Source: Chromera velia
Lineage: Eukaryota; Sar; Chromeraceae
NCBI GenBank assembly: GCA_018398765.1
Contig: JAHBMJ010005719.1
Coordinates: 1 to 61,889, forward strand
Length of the DNA: 61,889 bases
Direction: 5' to 3'
In this document: one piece after another, positions 42,155 through 52,737 of the stretch
Layout of the letters: every line of letters begins with the position of its first letter
How positions within the stretch are numbered: the first letter of the stretch is position 1
Program-made: the position numbers and the translations under genes
The notes under the pieces: model-generated
The model's input: only the letters and a program-made list of their open reading frames with translations
What the model was told of the DNA's origin: nothing
Database searches by the model: none

Positions 42155-44212
42155 TCGGTCGGTCGGTCGGTCGGTCTGTCTGTCTGTCTGTCTGTCTGTC
42201 TCGGTCTGTCTTTCTTTTTTTCTTTCTTTCTTTCTTTGATATGCTTGCTTTTCTCCACCTCCCCTTTTTCATTCGCGCCCCGTCTTCTTTCCTTGTTTCT
42301 CTCAATTCCTACCCTGGATTGGTGACCTTGGTTTTCTGCATCCCTTCAACATTTATATCTCCCTGTTTTTCGAAAAAAGTGGTCGTATTTTTTTTCTTTT
42401 TTGTGGAGACAGAAAGAGAGGAAGGAAGAGCTGAAGAGAATTCCAGAAAAGACAAGAGCGGGATCCGTGGAAATCCTGGGGGAAAAGTGAAGAAGAAACA
42501 TTTAATTCAGTAGAGAATGCTCTGTTCTGACTTTTTTTCCTTCGGCTGCTTACTGTTTACTAGGTTTCCATGCAGTCTCTGACACGAAATCTGACAGGTA
42601 TCGCCCTTCAATTGAGAATTTCTAAGAAAAGAATTTTCTTGCTTTTTGCCCGTCTGTGTGCAAATCCTTCCCAGAAATCTCTCAAGAAGAAGAAGGCTTC
42701 TTTGGGGTGTGCCTTCTTCTTGTTTGTCCTTTTCAGTCCATACATATGTTCTTGTGCACCAATGCATGTGTTCCTTTTGAAACAAGTAAATCCATGTTGA
42801 TTTTGACGGGCGTTTGTGATACAGATAAACATAATATGTACGGTACGTACAGACCACTGGAGATGGAGGGGGACTTCTCGAGGGCTCTTTTCTTCTTCCC
42901 TCCAGAGGATTTGCACCTGGGAGATTCTCCTGGCGCGGGGGGGTCCAGAGGGAGAGAGGGGGGAATGGAGAACACGGAGCAAGAGCAGACTCTGGTCGAG
43001 CTTCAATTTCCTCAAGGGTCAGCCTCGATGAATGTTTGGCATGCGGGCAAGACTTGCAGATATAGAATACTTGGTAGGAAAGCGTGACGATCGGAATCAC
43101 ATGATCAGGTTCGGAATTCTGCCACATGCAGATGGATGGATCTGTGCATGGGTCTGTCTGCTCCCTCCATGGATGATAAAATTTTGTCTGCATGGGCCTC
43201 TTTTCTTTTTTTCCTTTTGCTTCGTATGAACGAAGACATCGGAGACAGGAGGAGTCTGTCGCCAACTTGCGTTGTGAATTCGTAGCCAGGTTCGGGTTCT
43301 TAGCAATGGCCTGGCTCTTGGTTTTGTTGGAGGTTCTTGTCCTGAAGGATTCTAACCTAGCATTTCAAAAAGGTTCTTTGCAGTCGGTTGTGCAAATCAA
43401 ATGAACGCCTAGAAACGAGTTGTTGCTTCTGCGATGAGATGACATTGACATGAGTTCACACCTGAGCACATCAAAAGGAGAAGCATGCCCGCTGTGGTAG
43501 TCACCCAGGGGCCGTTGAGGGGACAGGCATGTAAGCGGTGAATGGGTTTCTTCAAAAAGCTAGCCAACGTATCCTGTTTCATTTGCCCGCAAGACTGTCT
43601 TTCTTTCTCCTGTTGTTCGCAGATGAGCGACTCAATATCCTGTACCCTCTCACGCCCGCACATGACTTTAATGGACGAATTCAGTGTTATCCTTCGTTTA
43701 TGGTCGTGCCTTTTGTATGCATCCAGGTTCCCCACGGTGTCACCCTCTTTGACGGTGGTTCGAGGGGGGGAACAAGGATCAGGACCTGTGGAAGAGCGGG
43801 TCAGTCATCGTTGATGGAGCTTGATTCTATACCCACCATTTGATGTCTCGTGCAGCCTGGCTGGTGATCCCCTGACCTTTCCTGCGCCTTCCTGACTCTG
43901 TTTTTATTTACCGAAAACGAAGGGGAAAAATTCGATACCCTCATTTGTCAAATTGCGAAACCGATTTCCGCTGCAAAGACCCATGCATATTCCGATTCAT
44001 TCGACAGCGTCATACGCTGGAGCGACCGAGTGTGCGCTAGACTAAAAACAACAGCAGACTTATTTTTGTTTGTTTAAACCTCGCAGATTGCGTGTGAAAG
44101 CTGGTGGAGTTCTTCGCTGAAGGCTGGAGCAGTGGCAGAGGCCGCGTTGATGGTGGTTCGCAACTGGGCGGCAAAACGAGAAAATCGGACTACAGGGGTC
44201 CGTTTTTACTAG
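36533..44212 (+). CDS. multi-exon gene of unrecognised family
   Basis: Supported plus exons: 36533-36607, 36752-36879, 37133-37210 (phases complete at each join: 'PPDIGYPFIETPE', 'VDLGDLSSLIRWNFLKPRSL', 'HRQMAVQVKESRIAFETE'), 38517-38546, 38598-38774 (or to 38729 with donor GTCAGT), 40211-40264, 41504-41555 ('HTPSAYASIREAIERE') joining 41833-41988 ('GVRVENLRKALETRRDVFKE'), 42853-43017, and 43623-43683, 43727-43799, 44087-44212 ('ERLNILYPLTPAHDFNGRI', 'FPTVSPSLTVV', 'SLKAGAVAEAALMVVRNWAA', then TAG). Acceptors have strong pyrimidine tracts; the favoured donor is GTCAGT. The product is mostly hydrophilic and helical, with no membrane segment seen. Some middle exons are missing from this model, and the start is not fixed. 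No domain recognised. Confidence 0.6.
37341..37545 (+). repeat. compound microsatellite: CTTT, CGTT, CCTT, CTTT, CT, TG
   Basis: Six homogeneous runs follow each other, and adjacent tetranucleotide motifs differ by a single base. Located in an intron of the plus-strand gene. Confidence 0.95.
37590..38102 (+). repeat. (GTCT)n microsatellite clusters
   Basis: Four or five TGTC/GTCT runs (near 37590, 37660, 37960 and 38070) are separated by short A-rich stretches. The segment near 37997-38085 resembles 17885-18005 (CTTTCTTTTTGTC.ATTGTG, GAAGGGAGAAGAAGAAACAT), so it is a dispersed intronic repeat. Confidence 0.9.
39995..40045. repeat. (CA)n(GA)n microsatellite
   Basis: ACAC then GAGA, as also seen at 26849, 32088 and 40284. 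Confidence 0.95.
40284..40353. repeat. (CA)n(GA)n(GGGA)n microsatellite
   Basis: Three successive runs, 20 bp after the donor of the exon 40211-40264. Confidence 0.95.
41039..41102 (+). repeat. 23-bp minisatellite, about 2.7 copies
   Basis: CGGTGTCTTTTTTCCTCACT units with small length changes. Confidence 0.85.
42121..42236 (+). repeat. compound microsatellite: CTTT, CGGT, CTGT, CTTT
   Basis: Four consecutive tetranucleotide runs in the intron after the exon 41833-41988. Confidence 0.95.
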
Positions 44213-44900
44213 CCTGGGCCGAAAATTTAACTTCTTAACACGTAACTATATTAAGGCATCTTTTTCTACTATAGTGTGCTGGCTGATCTAAGTTATATTT
44301 TACTTAAATCTAGATACGTTTTGATTTATATTCGAATCTTAATTCCGGTTTTTAAAAAGGAACTTTTATACAAATTTATTATAATAGTGATAGGGATACT
44401 GATTTAATGGCTCCCTAAAGCACTGTCGCCGTTTTGCTTTACAGAACTCCCCTTCGCAAACTTAGTAGTAGAGATTTCAAAACGGTTGAAAACCCCTAGG
44501 AATCTAATGGAATTTACGGTATTATTTAGCTTATTTACTTAATTGTGATTCAGCCTAGAGTCCCTGAAACCAAAGTTGAATGGTAACCCATGCATGGAGT
44601 TGTACACAAAAAAAGCAAACCGCCACAGTTTAGCCTGCTTCCGCCACTTAATTGAAAATTGCAAATTTAAGTTTTATTTAAAAATAAACTAGTATTCAGA
44701 GTGTATACTTACTTACTTAATTGTGGTTAAGCCTAGAGTCTCTGAAACCAGAGACAAATGGCAACCCATGCATGCAGTTGTAAACAAAAGGAGCAAACCG
44801 CCGCAGCTTAGCCTGCTTTCGCATGAATATGAACAACCACGACCCTCCGCAGCCTAGGCTGAAGCTAAAGGCTGAACAACCATACAAGACGCGCACGCAC
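44213..44900. other. AT-rich 3' flank with a tandem duplication
   Basis: No gene. After the TAG of the plus-strand gene there is A/T-rich sequence with TTAATTCC and TTTATTATAATAG words, then a duplicated block (described separately), then the 3' end of LINE C. Confidence 0.6.
44534..44825 (+). repeat. about 178-bp tandem duplication
   Basis: Two diverged copies start TTACTTAATTGTG (44534 and 44713). They share AGCCTAGAGTCxCTGAAACC, GGxAACCCATGCATG and AGCAAACCGCC.CAG.TTAG. Confidence 0.85.
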
Positions 44901-45796
44901 TCATTTCAGACAAGCTTTGATCAGTGCACTTGCCTTCTTCGGCTCCTGGTCTACAATGAATGAAACGAGCTCTCTTACATATGTCTCTTCTTCCCCGATA
45001 CCTCTTCCCCCAGCTGCAGCAGTCCATCTTGCTCTGTAGACCCTTTCACCGATTCCTGTTCTCTCTTTCATTCTCTCTGCCAGCGAATGAAGTTTGAATC
45101 TAAGCTGCTCTGTTCGCACGCACGCAGACAATCGATGCACCACATCGTCGATCACCTTTTTACCTTCCACTGTGGGACAGTGAATACAGTGTTCTTCGCA
45201 GGATCCACCGTGTTTCTTTCCCCCACCAGCATATGCTCGAAGGAGAGAAGTGAAAAGAGAACTACTAGACAAGAGAGAGCGAGGCAGAGTATGCAATTGA
45301 ACTGTATAACCCCACCCCCTTCTAACCCTCCCCCCTAAAAGCAACATGGCCAGACGCTGATGCGATCGGTTCTCTATCTGAAAATTACTCAGTCGGGAGT
45401 TGCGTGGATAGATGCCACATGAACGGGTGAGCCTATATGCTCGCCGACGGGTCTTGAAGTCAACCATTCCGACAACCATTCTGAGGCTTCCCTTTCCCTC
45501 GCTTTCTGCCTGAATGTCCATTTATTCGTTCTGTTTCTCCCTCTCTGGCTTTCTTTTCTCAAAAGATCTGGTGCGATTGTCTGAAGTATGCTACTGGCTG
45601 AATTGGCCCATACTGGGGTCAGCGATCTATGCCATGCATCCCAGACTGCCCGAGGAACCTCCCTTTCTGTTCTCTTTATGCTTTCTATGAAACCTCCCAA
45701 CCGACAAGAAAGGATCTCTCTTATGGGACGCACACCAACCGAAACCAAAGTTGGCACCTTGAAAGAGTTATAAGGCAAACGGAGTGTCCAGCGCAC
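44901..45796 (-). pseudogene. LINE C C-terminal domain
   Basis: Two overlapping frames (45796-45389 and 45521-44901), joined by a frameshift near 45450. The first has 'GGFIESIKRTEREVPRAVWD', aligned with copy A. The second has 'ENRSHQRLAMLLLGG' and the Cys/His cluster 'HCIHCPTVEGKKVIDDVVHR' followed by 'LSAC', giving CX2C and HX4C pairs. It ends at 44901. The zinc-binding role is inferred from spacing. Confidence 0.75.
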
Positions 45797-45996
45797 AAAT
45801 CAAAGCTGCAATGCATCAAGTGCAACGATATCTCTCTAACTTATCGGCAAGGCTTCCAGCGAGTACGTTGCTACCGGCTCCCAGAGCGCCTGCAGTAAAC
45901 GAACTTTGCATCGGGGGGGCAAAGGACCTAAGGATGAACAAGTGCCCATCACTGCCCCCAAACAGCGTTCAGCACTTTCAAGTTGGTCCCTGACTG

Positions 45997-47152
45997 ACTT
46001 TCATGGGTCCCCTCCCTCAAACACACGACATCCAAGGTATTTATAGCTCTCTACACGTTCAACTGTCTTCCCTTCAAAAGTCACTTCCCCTTCTATTTCC
46101 CTTCTTGAGCCTGAGAGTACGAGAACTTTTGTTTTCTTTAAATTCACTTTCAACCCTGTTCCTGACAATAAGAGGCCAAACGGTCCAAACGTCACTGCAG
46201 GTCAGAAGAAGAGTGAGCAAAAATAACAAGATCGTCTGCGTAACCTATGCTCTCAAGCAGTAAGTCCACCAATCTTACCTCCTCAGGGATATGGGGTCGT
46301 TGCTCCGTTGTTTCACTCTCCTCCCTCCTCTTTCCGCATTCTCCCCCCCTCTGTCTTTCATCCGTATCTGATTCCCCATCCAAGCCGTTAACAGCTTCCC
46401 TCCCTTCAACACTCAGAGCAGAATGAATATTATTAATAAACAAAAGAAAAAGAAGAGGAGAAAGTGGATCTCCCTGTTTTACCCCTGCACTTTCAGGAAA
46501 GACACCAATCCGACCCATCCACCCTTCCTTACACATTCATATACATGGAATGGATCATGCACACGTCCTTCTCGCTGACTCCTTCCTCTCTAAGTCTGTC
46601 AATCATTTTCTTTCTGGGTACTTGGTCAAATGCCTTGCTGAAGTCAACAAACGCTGCAAGGAGGGGTCTGTGTCTCTTCTTTGCTGAAGCCGTGAGAGTA
46701 TGAAGAGCAGCTATCGTTTCACTTGTACCGACCCCCTTCCTGAAACCCACCTGTCGTTCATCTATATTCGTTATCTTCCTTAACCGGCCATCCATCAACA
46801 ATGCGAACAACTTTGGCAGAAGGCAGACGATGTGTATGGGCCTCCATTCGTCACAAGAGGGAGAGACGTGACCTTTTGGAACAGGAGCGATTCGAATGAA
46901 GTTCCACTTTTCTGGCCAGAAAGAAAAAAGGAGAAAAAGATTGAAAAAAATGAAAAGAAGAAAACGAGATAGATAAGAAGAGGAAAAGCATAAATATACC
47001 TGCGCAGGGGAGATTCCTTCGAGGCCGGCTGCCTTCTTTGGGTCGATTGCCTTCAGTATCTTCTCACATTTATCGAAAGAGAAGAAAGGTGCCGGGGGGG
47101 GAGCTGGTGTTTCATCCTTCTCTTGAGGCTCCAGTCCATCCCCACTGAACAC
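45997..47152 (-). pseudogene. LINE C reverse transcriptase
   Basis: The frame 47152-46529 has 'AIDPKKAAGLEGISPAQVY', 'WRPIHIVCLLPKLFALLMDG', 'VGFRKGVGTSET' and 'AAFVDFSKAFDQVPR'. After a frameshift near 46533 the next frame has 'GVKQGDPLSPLLFLLFINNI' and 'GYADDLVIFAHS' (YADD codons 46231-46242), then 'LKVNLKKTKVLVLSG' and 'YKYLGCRVFEGGD'. Both catalytic Asp motifs are intact. A hydrophilic insert of about 60 residues lies between the INN and YADD motifs. It is also seen in copy B, shorter in A, and seems to be a family trait. Confidence 0.9.
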
Positions 47153-48159
47153 ATCGGCCCAAAAATTTGAAAACGAAAAGGCGGACGGCTTTTCTCCCTC
47201 ACTCCCACTCTCTGCCTTTTTTCTCTCCCTCTTCTATTTCTATAGGGCTGCTGGGTCCTTAGCAGCTTCTTCCGCGAGTCTCTCTGCCTGAAGAATGGCA
47301 TACTTTCTCTTTTTTCTTGCTATCAACTTCCCTCTCTCTCTGTTTAACCTGTTCATCTTTCTCTTTGCTGTGATGCACCGCTCATCTTCGTCCCCCCAGA
47401 GTTCCCTTTCTTCCTTCCATTCCCTTTCTGCGGATCTAACTCTCTTCTGAATCTCCCTGCATTCTTGATCTCTCCAAGGTGCGACAGCCTTTTCTTTCCT
47501 TTCACTTTTCCTCGGATGAGTTGGCTTTCATTTTTTTTCCTTAGGTTGTGCGAGTACATGCTCCCACTGTTCGGTGAGTCTGGCTATTTGGCTTCTCGGT
47601 GGCACAGAGATAGAACAAGTGGAAGACGGAAAGGCAGAAGGTGGTATCTGAGTATCGGAGTAGAAAGAAGGGACGGACACAAGGGGAGGGGGGAAGAGGG
47701 GAAGAGGAGGAGGCGAAGGTATGGATGGAATAGGCTTGCCTTCTTTTTTTGATTCCTGAATCCCGGCGTCCCACAACCCAGGCCAAAGCTTCCCTGCTAA
47801 ATCTTTTACCGAAGTTGCCAGAGGCATCATCTCATCATTGGTGACCGGCGTTAAACTTTGCCTTCCTGGCTTCGTGAAAGAAGGGGATGGAACAAAGAAG
47901 GGGTAAGGCGGCGAGTTGTCATTCGGTTTTGGCGGAGATGAGAGGTTGAGAGATAGAGAAACAGCCGCATGTTCGGGGGCTGCATCAGGCTGTAGCGCAA
48001 CCCCAAAAGAATTCCACAAACCAAGAAGAGGAGGATCAACCAAAAACAAATCAATGACCATAGCTGGGGCACCCCCTTCATAATAAGTGCAAGCCCCTGT
48101 GAAGTCGACTTCAATCCCTTTCTTTTCATCTTTCCAAGACAAGCCATTCAAGGGAAGGA
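47153..48159 (-). pseudogene. LINE C endonuclease C-terminal part and linker
   Basis: From 48159 the frame reads 'LPLNGLSWKDEKKGIEVDF', 'AMVIDLFLVDPPLL' (the Ser/Ile-Asp region of APE endonucleases), then a Pro/Ser-rich linker to 47528 and a basic region toward the RT. Confidence 0.8.
48151..48159 (+). repeat. 9-bp target site duplication, left
   Basis: AGGGAAGGA, identical to 49139-49147. Confidence 0.95.
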
Positions 48160-49138
48160 CTAGGGGGCCGCACTCTACATATAAGTAGATCATGACCCCT
48201 GATTTTAAAGAAAAACAAACAAAACTCTAGGAGTGTTATGCAAGAAGTTTCATAAAAAAGCAAAAACTATAAATTACAGAGAACATGACAGTAATATTAG
48301 TTTTTATGTTGGGCTAGAAACATGCATTCATTTTTATAAAAAACTTTGTGTCGCCAGGTTTTGTTGGGCTGTTGGACTTGTTATGTTGTTGCGCTTCACC
48401 TTGCTAAGAAGCTGTTGGGCGCCCAACACGCCCAACAAGAAAGCCTAACACGGCCCAACAGCCCAACAAACACTCCCAACATGCATAACACGCACAATCA
48501 TGATAATAAGAATGATCTGGAAGAATACTAGAACAATATAAAACACTGTTGGTGTTCTAGCAGTCAGCCCAGGTCGCTAGAGAGGACCCGGAAGCAGCAG
48601 TACCAGCCGCCTCTTCCCTTTCAACCCATATCCATTTTCTTTTAAACAGTCCCTTCTCTAAATAATATTGTGTGTGCAGGTCTGTCTCAATTTTTTTTTG
48701 TATATTGTGAACGTTTTACGAAGAGTTTCAGGCTCATGCTGCACCAATGTGCAGCGCTGAATGTCTTAAATGGTGTTTGTTGTATTTATATGCTTTGATA
48801 CGTGGACTTGGCGTGTAAAACAAGCTTGTAGGGAAGGGAAAGGACCTTGTTGGGCTCTTTTAGGCACTGTTGGGCTTCATGACCTGTCATGCAGCTGATG
48901 AAAGGCCCAACAGAGCCCAACAGGCAACAAGCCCAACAGAACCTGGCGACACAACTTTGGACTGACATTTCTCAAGACTGAAGTTGAACTAGAGCTTGAG
49001 AATAGCCCAATATAACACTCTAAAATGTGTTTCATCTGCTAGTTTTAACCTTATAACTTGGGATATAATATATAGTGTAAAAAGATGTAGGAAAAGTTAG
49101 GGGTGAAGCTTAGGTATACGTATAGTGCGGCCCCCTAG
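48160..49138. mobile_element. 979-bp Mutator-like non-autonomous element
   Basis: The ends are inverted repeats: CTAGGGGGCCGCACT is exact on both sides, and about 22 of the first 24 bp match, with weaker similarity beyond. Exact 9-bp direct repeats (AGGGAAGGA) flank it. A 9-bp duplication is typical of the Mutator superfamily. There is no transposase frame. The element carries a second insertion (48347-48953), so its own length is about 368 bp. The superfamily call rests on duplication length only. Confidence 0.85.
48347..48953. mobile_element. 607-bp foldback-like element nested in the Mutator-like element
   Basis: Termini TGTGTCGCCAGGTT are inverted at both ends, with ACTT repeated directly outside (48343-48346 and 48954-48957). 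The subterminal regions are packed with GTTGGGC and its complement GCCCAAC. Within the left 135 bp, TTGTTGGGCTGTTGG pairs with CCAACAGCCCAACAA, so each end can fold by itself. TG...CA ends with a 4-bp duplication would also fit a solo LTR, but the long inverted termini favour a foldback or MITE. No coding frame. Confidence 0.75.
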
Positions 49139-49147
49139 AGGGAAGGA
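49139..49147 (+). repeat. 9-bp target site duplication, right
   Basis: AGGGAAGGA, identical to 48151-48159. Confidence 0.95.
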
Positions 49148-49868
49148 GGTTTGCTTTCTCACAAAAGCGAATGGCAGCTCTTCCTGGTTCGTTTATGATT
49201 GAACGCCAGTCAGAGCGGCGAGACAGTCCCTCGATTGCTTCTTCCCCCTTGCCCCCCAAGATCTTTTGTAAGTCACCCGCCCCCCCGATCTGTTCCCTTT
49301 CCCATGAAATTCCTTTAGGGACCTCCTTTCCTATGTGGCAATTGAAGTCTCCTGCCACAATGCGAAGGTCGCATAGCGAAACATCATAGACTGCGTTGAG
49401 AAGCGTCTCTCTCTCTACTTCTTTCGGTTCATTGTTTCTTAGTCTCTTCTCTACCCCTGATTGGAGGAGATAGACACTGAAAATGTGCAGAGATGCATTC
49501 GCCCCCCCCCCCTCCTGGGCCGGCAAGCAGCTCCTGAGTGTTAGTTTGACCATACTGGGCCCCACCAACTCCCAAAAAGGCTTCAAACTAGCGACCAAGC
49601 ATGATCGGATAAGGATATACACCCCCCCTGTTTTTACTTCCCTGTTCTTTGCTCTTTTGTGTACCCCCAGCTTTCTTCTGTACCATTCTCGATGACTGAA
49701 GTTTTTTCCTCTGTGGGTGGGTGTATTGATTGAAGTGGTTATGTACTTCGTTTCAGTCAGGATTGCAACATCGATCCCTTCCAACCACCGGTCAAGTGAT
49801 TCATTCCCGAGACGAAAATCAAGACCCCCGACATTCAGTGTGGCAATAGACAGCCTTCTTCCATTCAC
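49139..49868 (-). pseudogene. LINE C endonuclease N-terminal part
   Basis: The ATG at 49868 starts 'MNGRRLSIATLNVGGLDF'. APE endonuclease motifs follow in order: 'ATLNVGG' (Asn), 'AILTETK' (Glu), 'GGVYILIR', 'LHIFSVYL' and 'RIVAGDFNCHIG' (GDFN). The frame is intact for about 240 codons up to the inserted element. These motifs bind metal and cut target DNA in APE-type LINEs. In this copy they look undamaged, but the gene is split. Confidence 0.9.
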
Positions 49869-51881
49869 TGTATATTAAAATGACCCGAGTGCCCGTCTTT
49901 TGAAGCACAGTGAGCACTACACTGGCCTTCGGCAGTACACTAGGGCAGTACAAACCTCTTGACGTGCCGATCCTACGGTGTTGCAGGGTATTGCAATGTA
50001 GTCAAATATGTTGCAATGTTGCATAGAAGTGGAAGGACAAGAGTGAGGCGGATGGAGGCGGACGTGCTAGGAATAGATCTTAAATGCTTCCTTCCCTCCC
50101 ATGTCTTCCCGCTATATCAAGGTGTTGCCACCGCTAACCGCCACTAACAGTGCTAAGCCTTGTAGAACCTTCCCTTAGGGTTCCACAGTGCGCCACAGTA
50201 TATTTCTACAAGTAAATTCCATTAAAATTTCAAAAGTTTAAGGAATTTAATCTGTTTTTGAAACAACGGCTTTACCGTAATTCCCTAATTTTATAGCGTC
50301 CGTAAAGCTGTCGCAGATTATTTGGCGCTATGTGGTGCTTGAACATGAAGTATACAAAAAACTCTTAAATACTTTTAAACGTATCATAACATATTATAAT
50401 GATGTTTTATATATAGGTTAACAGAGTCGTTAAACTATGACCATCACCAAGTCGTAAATTGTTTTGAAATGATTAGCTAAAGATTGCCGCTAAATTTATT
50501 AAACTTGCCAGCCGAAGGTTTTTTTTGGCTTAGACACTGGCAATGTCATAGAGTTAAACAATACAAAAAGAAGCTAAAACTGGGAACATCAGAAGTAAAA
50601 GATAATATTTTATTCTAGATTATATTAGAGCTGAGACAAAGCTTAAAAAAAGGTCTAAGTTTTTGAAAAGTTCATATAGAAAAGGTTAAACTTGATTTGA
50701 AGCTGTTACATAAATCTGTTAAACCAGATTCGATCGTGTTCTTGAGGCCAAACTTGTTAACAACTGGCATAGCTTGCCACATAGACCTTGTCACTTTGAC
50801 AAGCCTCCCACGCCCCATATGTAGCCCCATATGAGAACCTAAAAGTCAATATACAGTATTATATACTGTTAAAAATATAGTGAAATAAGTAATAATGAAT
50901 CTTTTCTGTAGATCGGTAAACAACGGTCTATTTCTAGGTCTAATTTATAAATTATAGTAATGCTTTTTAAAGAAAATCACAAAGATTAATCCAGATTAAT
51001 CAGAAAGAATGGCGTATTAGTAAGGAAGAGTTCATGACGCATTTAAAAAGATATAGAGAAAAAAATAATATGGCTAGGATCACGAAGTGTGAGGAACCAA
51101 CCTGCTTGGCGTCATATGTATGTTAGAACTAGCTGTTAGAACGGCCAAAACGGAAAAAGAGGAGATAAGGGACGGTCCGGCAGGGTTGATGGAGGGAGGC
51201 TGGCTGGGCTGCATACTATAACATTTTTTAACTAAATCAGCGTGGTGACCAGTCTAATTTTACATATTATTATTAATTTTGTTACTTCATTTGAATTCTG
51301 TGCTAACTGTCTTAACTTAAAGCCTTAAGATACATCTCTTACAAATGCAATACGTATAAATGTTTTGTTTTCCTGGTTAGTCAGAAGGAAAAAAGCCAAG
51401 TCGCCTCATCAAAGGAAGCGGAAGGAACTTTAAGCTCTATTCCTTCGAATCATCATCGATATTGAAGTGTTCCAGAAGACTACTTTAAGTACGCTTAAGC
51501 CTTAAGTATACAGTACTTACCTCTTTGCATACATTGTATATCAATATTTGTAGAATATCACCCAAAGAAATCCCACTACATGTAGGCAGTGCCATCAGGC
51601 GCCTAGTACTGGACGTTGCTGCTCGTTGCTGGAAGGTGTCATTAAAACATCGTTTTGCTTCGGAACATTAGAACTAGCTGCATTGTAATGCGTTTTATGG
51701 CATAGTCCAAGAGTATGTATTCATATATGATGTGGTTGGTCGTGTTCAAACGCTAGGATCAAACGTATTTAAGGTCATTAGACTCTATCATGTCATTAAA
51801 TAATTAATATCATCACAATTATTCGGGCATTAGTCACTGTGCCTAGTATCTTTGTGCAGCTGAGCAGCAAGAAAGAAAGAC

Positions 51882-51912
<31 letters not shown>

Positions 51913-52255
51913 AAAAAGAATCAAGAGAGACTGACATGGAAAAAGAGAGAAGACTCGTGAAGACAAAAATCACTGACTGAAATATCAATAAATTTTGCCA
52001 TGCAGAACAGCTTCCTGTTTCCAATCAAAAATGTATTATTTAGTACGTTGTTTATCCATCTGCAGAAAACATTATTAATAATTGGTATCTCTTTCACTAT
52101 GTTTTTAACCATATATATATCGAACAGTATATTGACTCTTAGGTTCAGATGGAGCCTGGGCAGCCTGTCAAAAAGACAAGGTCTGTGCGGTAAATTATGC
52201 CAGTTGTTAATAAGTTTAACCTTAAAAGCACGTTCAAATCGGGTTCAACAGATTT
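49869..52255. other. no gene recognised; mostly AT-rich
   Basis: Open frames here are short. I see no LINE remnant, splice-bounded exon chain or clear inverted repeat. An (AAAG)n run lies near 51868-51915. The right part (52030-52255) leads into the tandem array without an obvious boundary element. Confidence 0.5.
51868..51915. repeat. (AAAG)n microsatellite
   Basis: AAAG repeats with one GACAG interruption. Confidence 0.9.
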
Positions 52256-52685
52256 ATGCAACAGGCTGAGCTTCAAATCGGGTTATTTTTTTAGATTTGA
52301 ATCCGTTTCAACCGGTTTTAACCCTAACGAATTCCGGCCAATTCTTTATGTGAAGAAACAGTTCGCCTAGCAGTGCGCTCATTTGCCGAACACTCCTGAA
52401 TTTTCAGTGATTAACGTACGCTAGCAAATACCAATAATGACTTATTTCGAGCACCGAAGCGCTAGCGGATACAGACACTGGTTCAGGCGAATGAATCCCA
52501 CAGACACACACAGACTCACGAATGAATATATAATACCACAATACAGATTTTGTCCTCAAATATTCTGAGTCATGCAATCTGATTATAATTAATGCGTCGG
52601 TCATTAAAACACGTTGGCCAACAAGTTTGAACAAGCTTAAAAGGGCGTAAAAGGGAAACATCAACGTCAGATGTGTTTATTTGAT

Positions 52686-52737
<52 letters not shown>

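Larger units (their letters stand above)
44901..49868 (-). mobile_element. LINE copy C with nested insertions
   Basis: On the minus strand ORF2 runs from the ATG at 49868 through endonuclease, reverse transcriptase and C-terminal domain to 44901. A 979-bp element (48160-49138) splits it within the endonuclease. Removing that element and one copy of the 9-bp duplication restores an in-frame junction that aligns with copy A ('NLIPLHGLSLK' in A, 'NLLPLNGLSWK' in C). Several frameshifts remain. This is the most complete ORF2 in the window and the best guide to the family. Confidence 0.9.

Noticed and set aside
48347-48953. Solo LTR (TG...CA ends, 4-bp duplication)
   Set aside because: Long inverted termini and internal foldback heptamers fit a foldback or MITE better. 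Kept as an alternative in the annotation.
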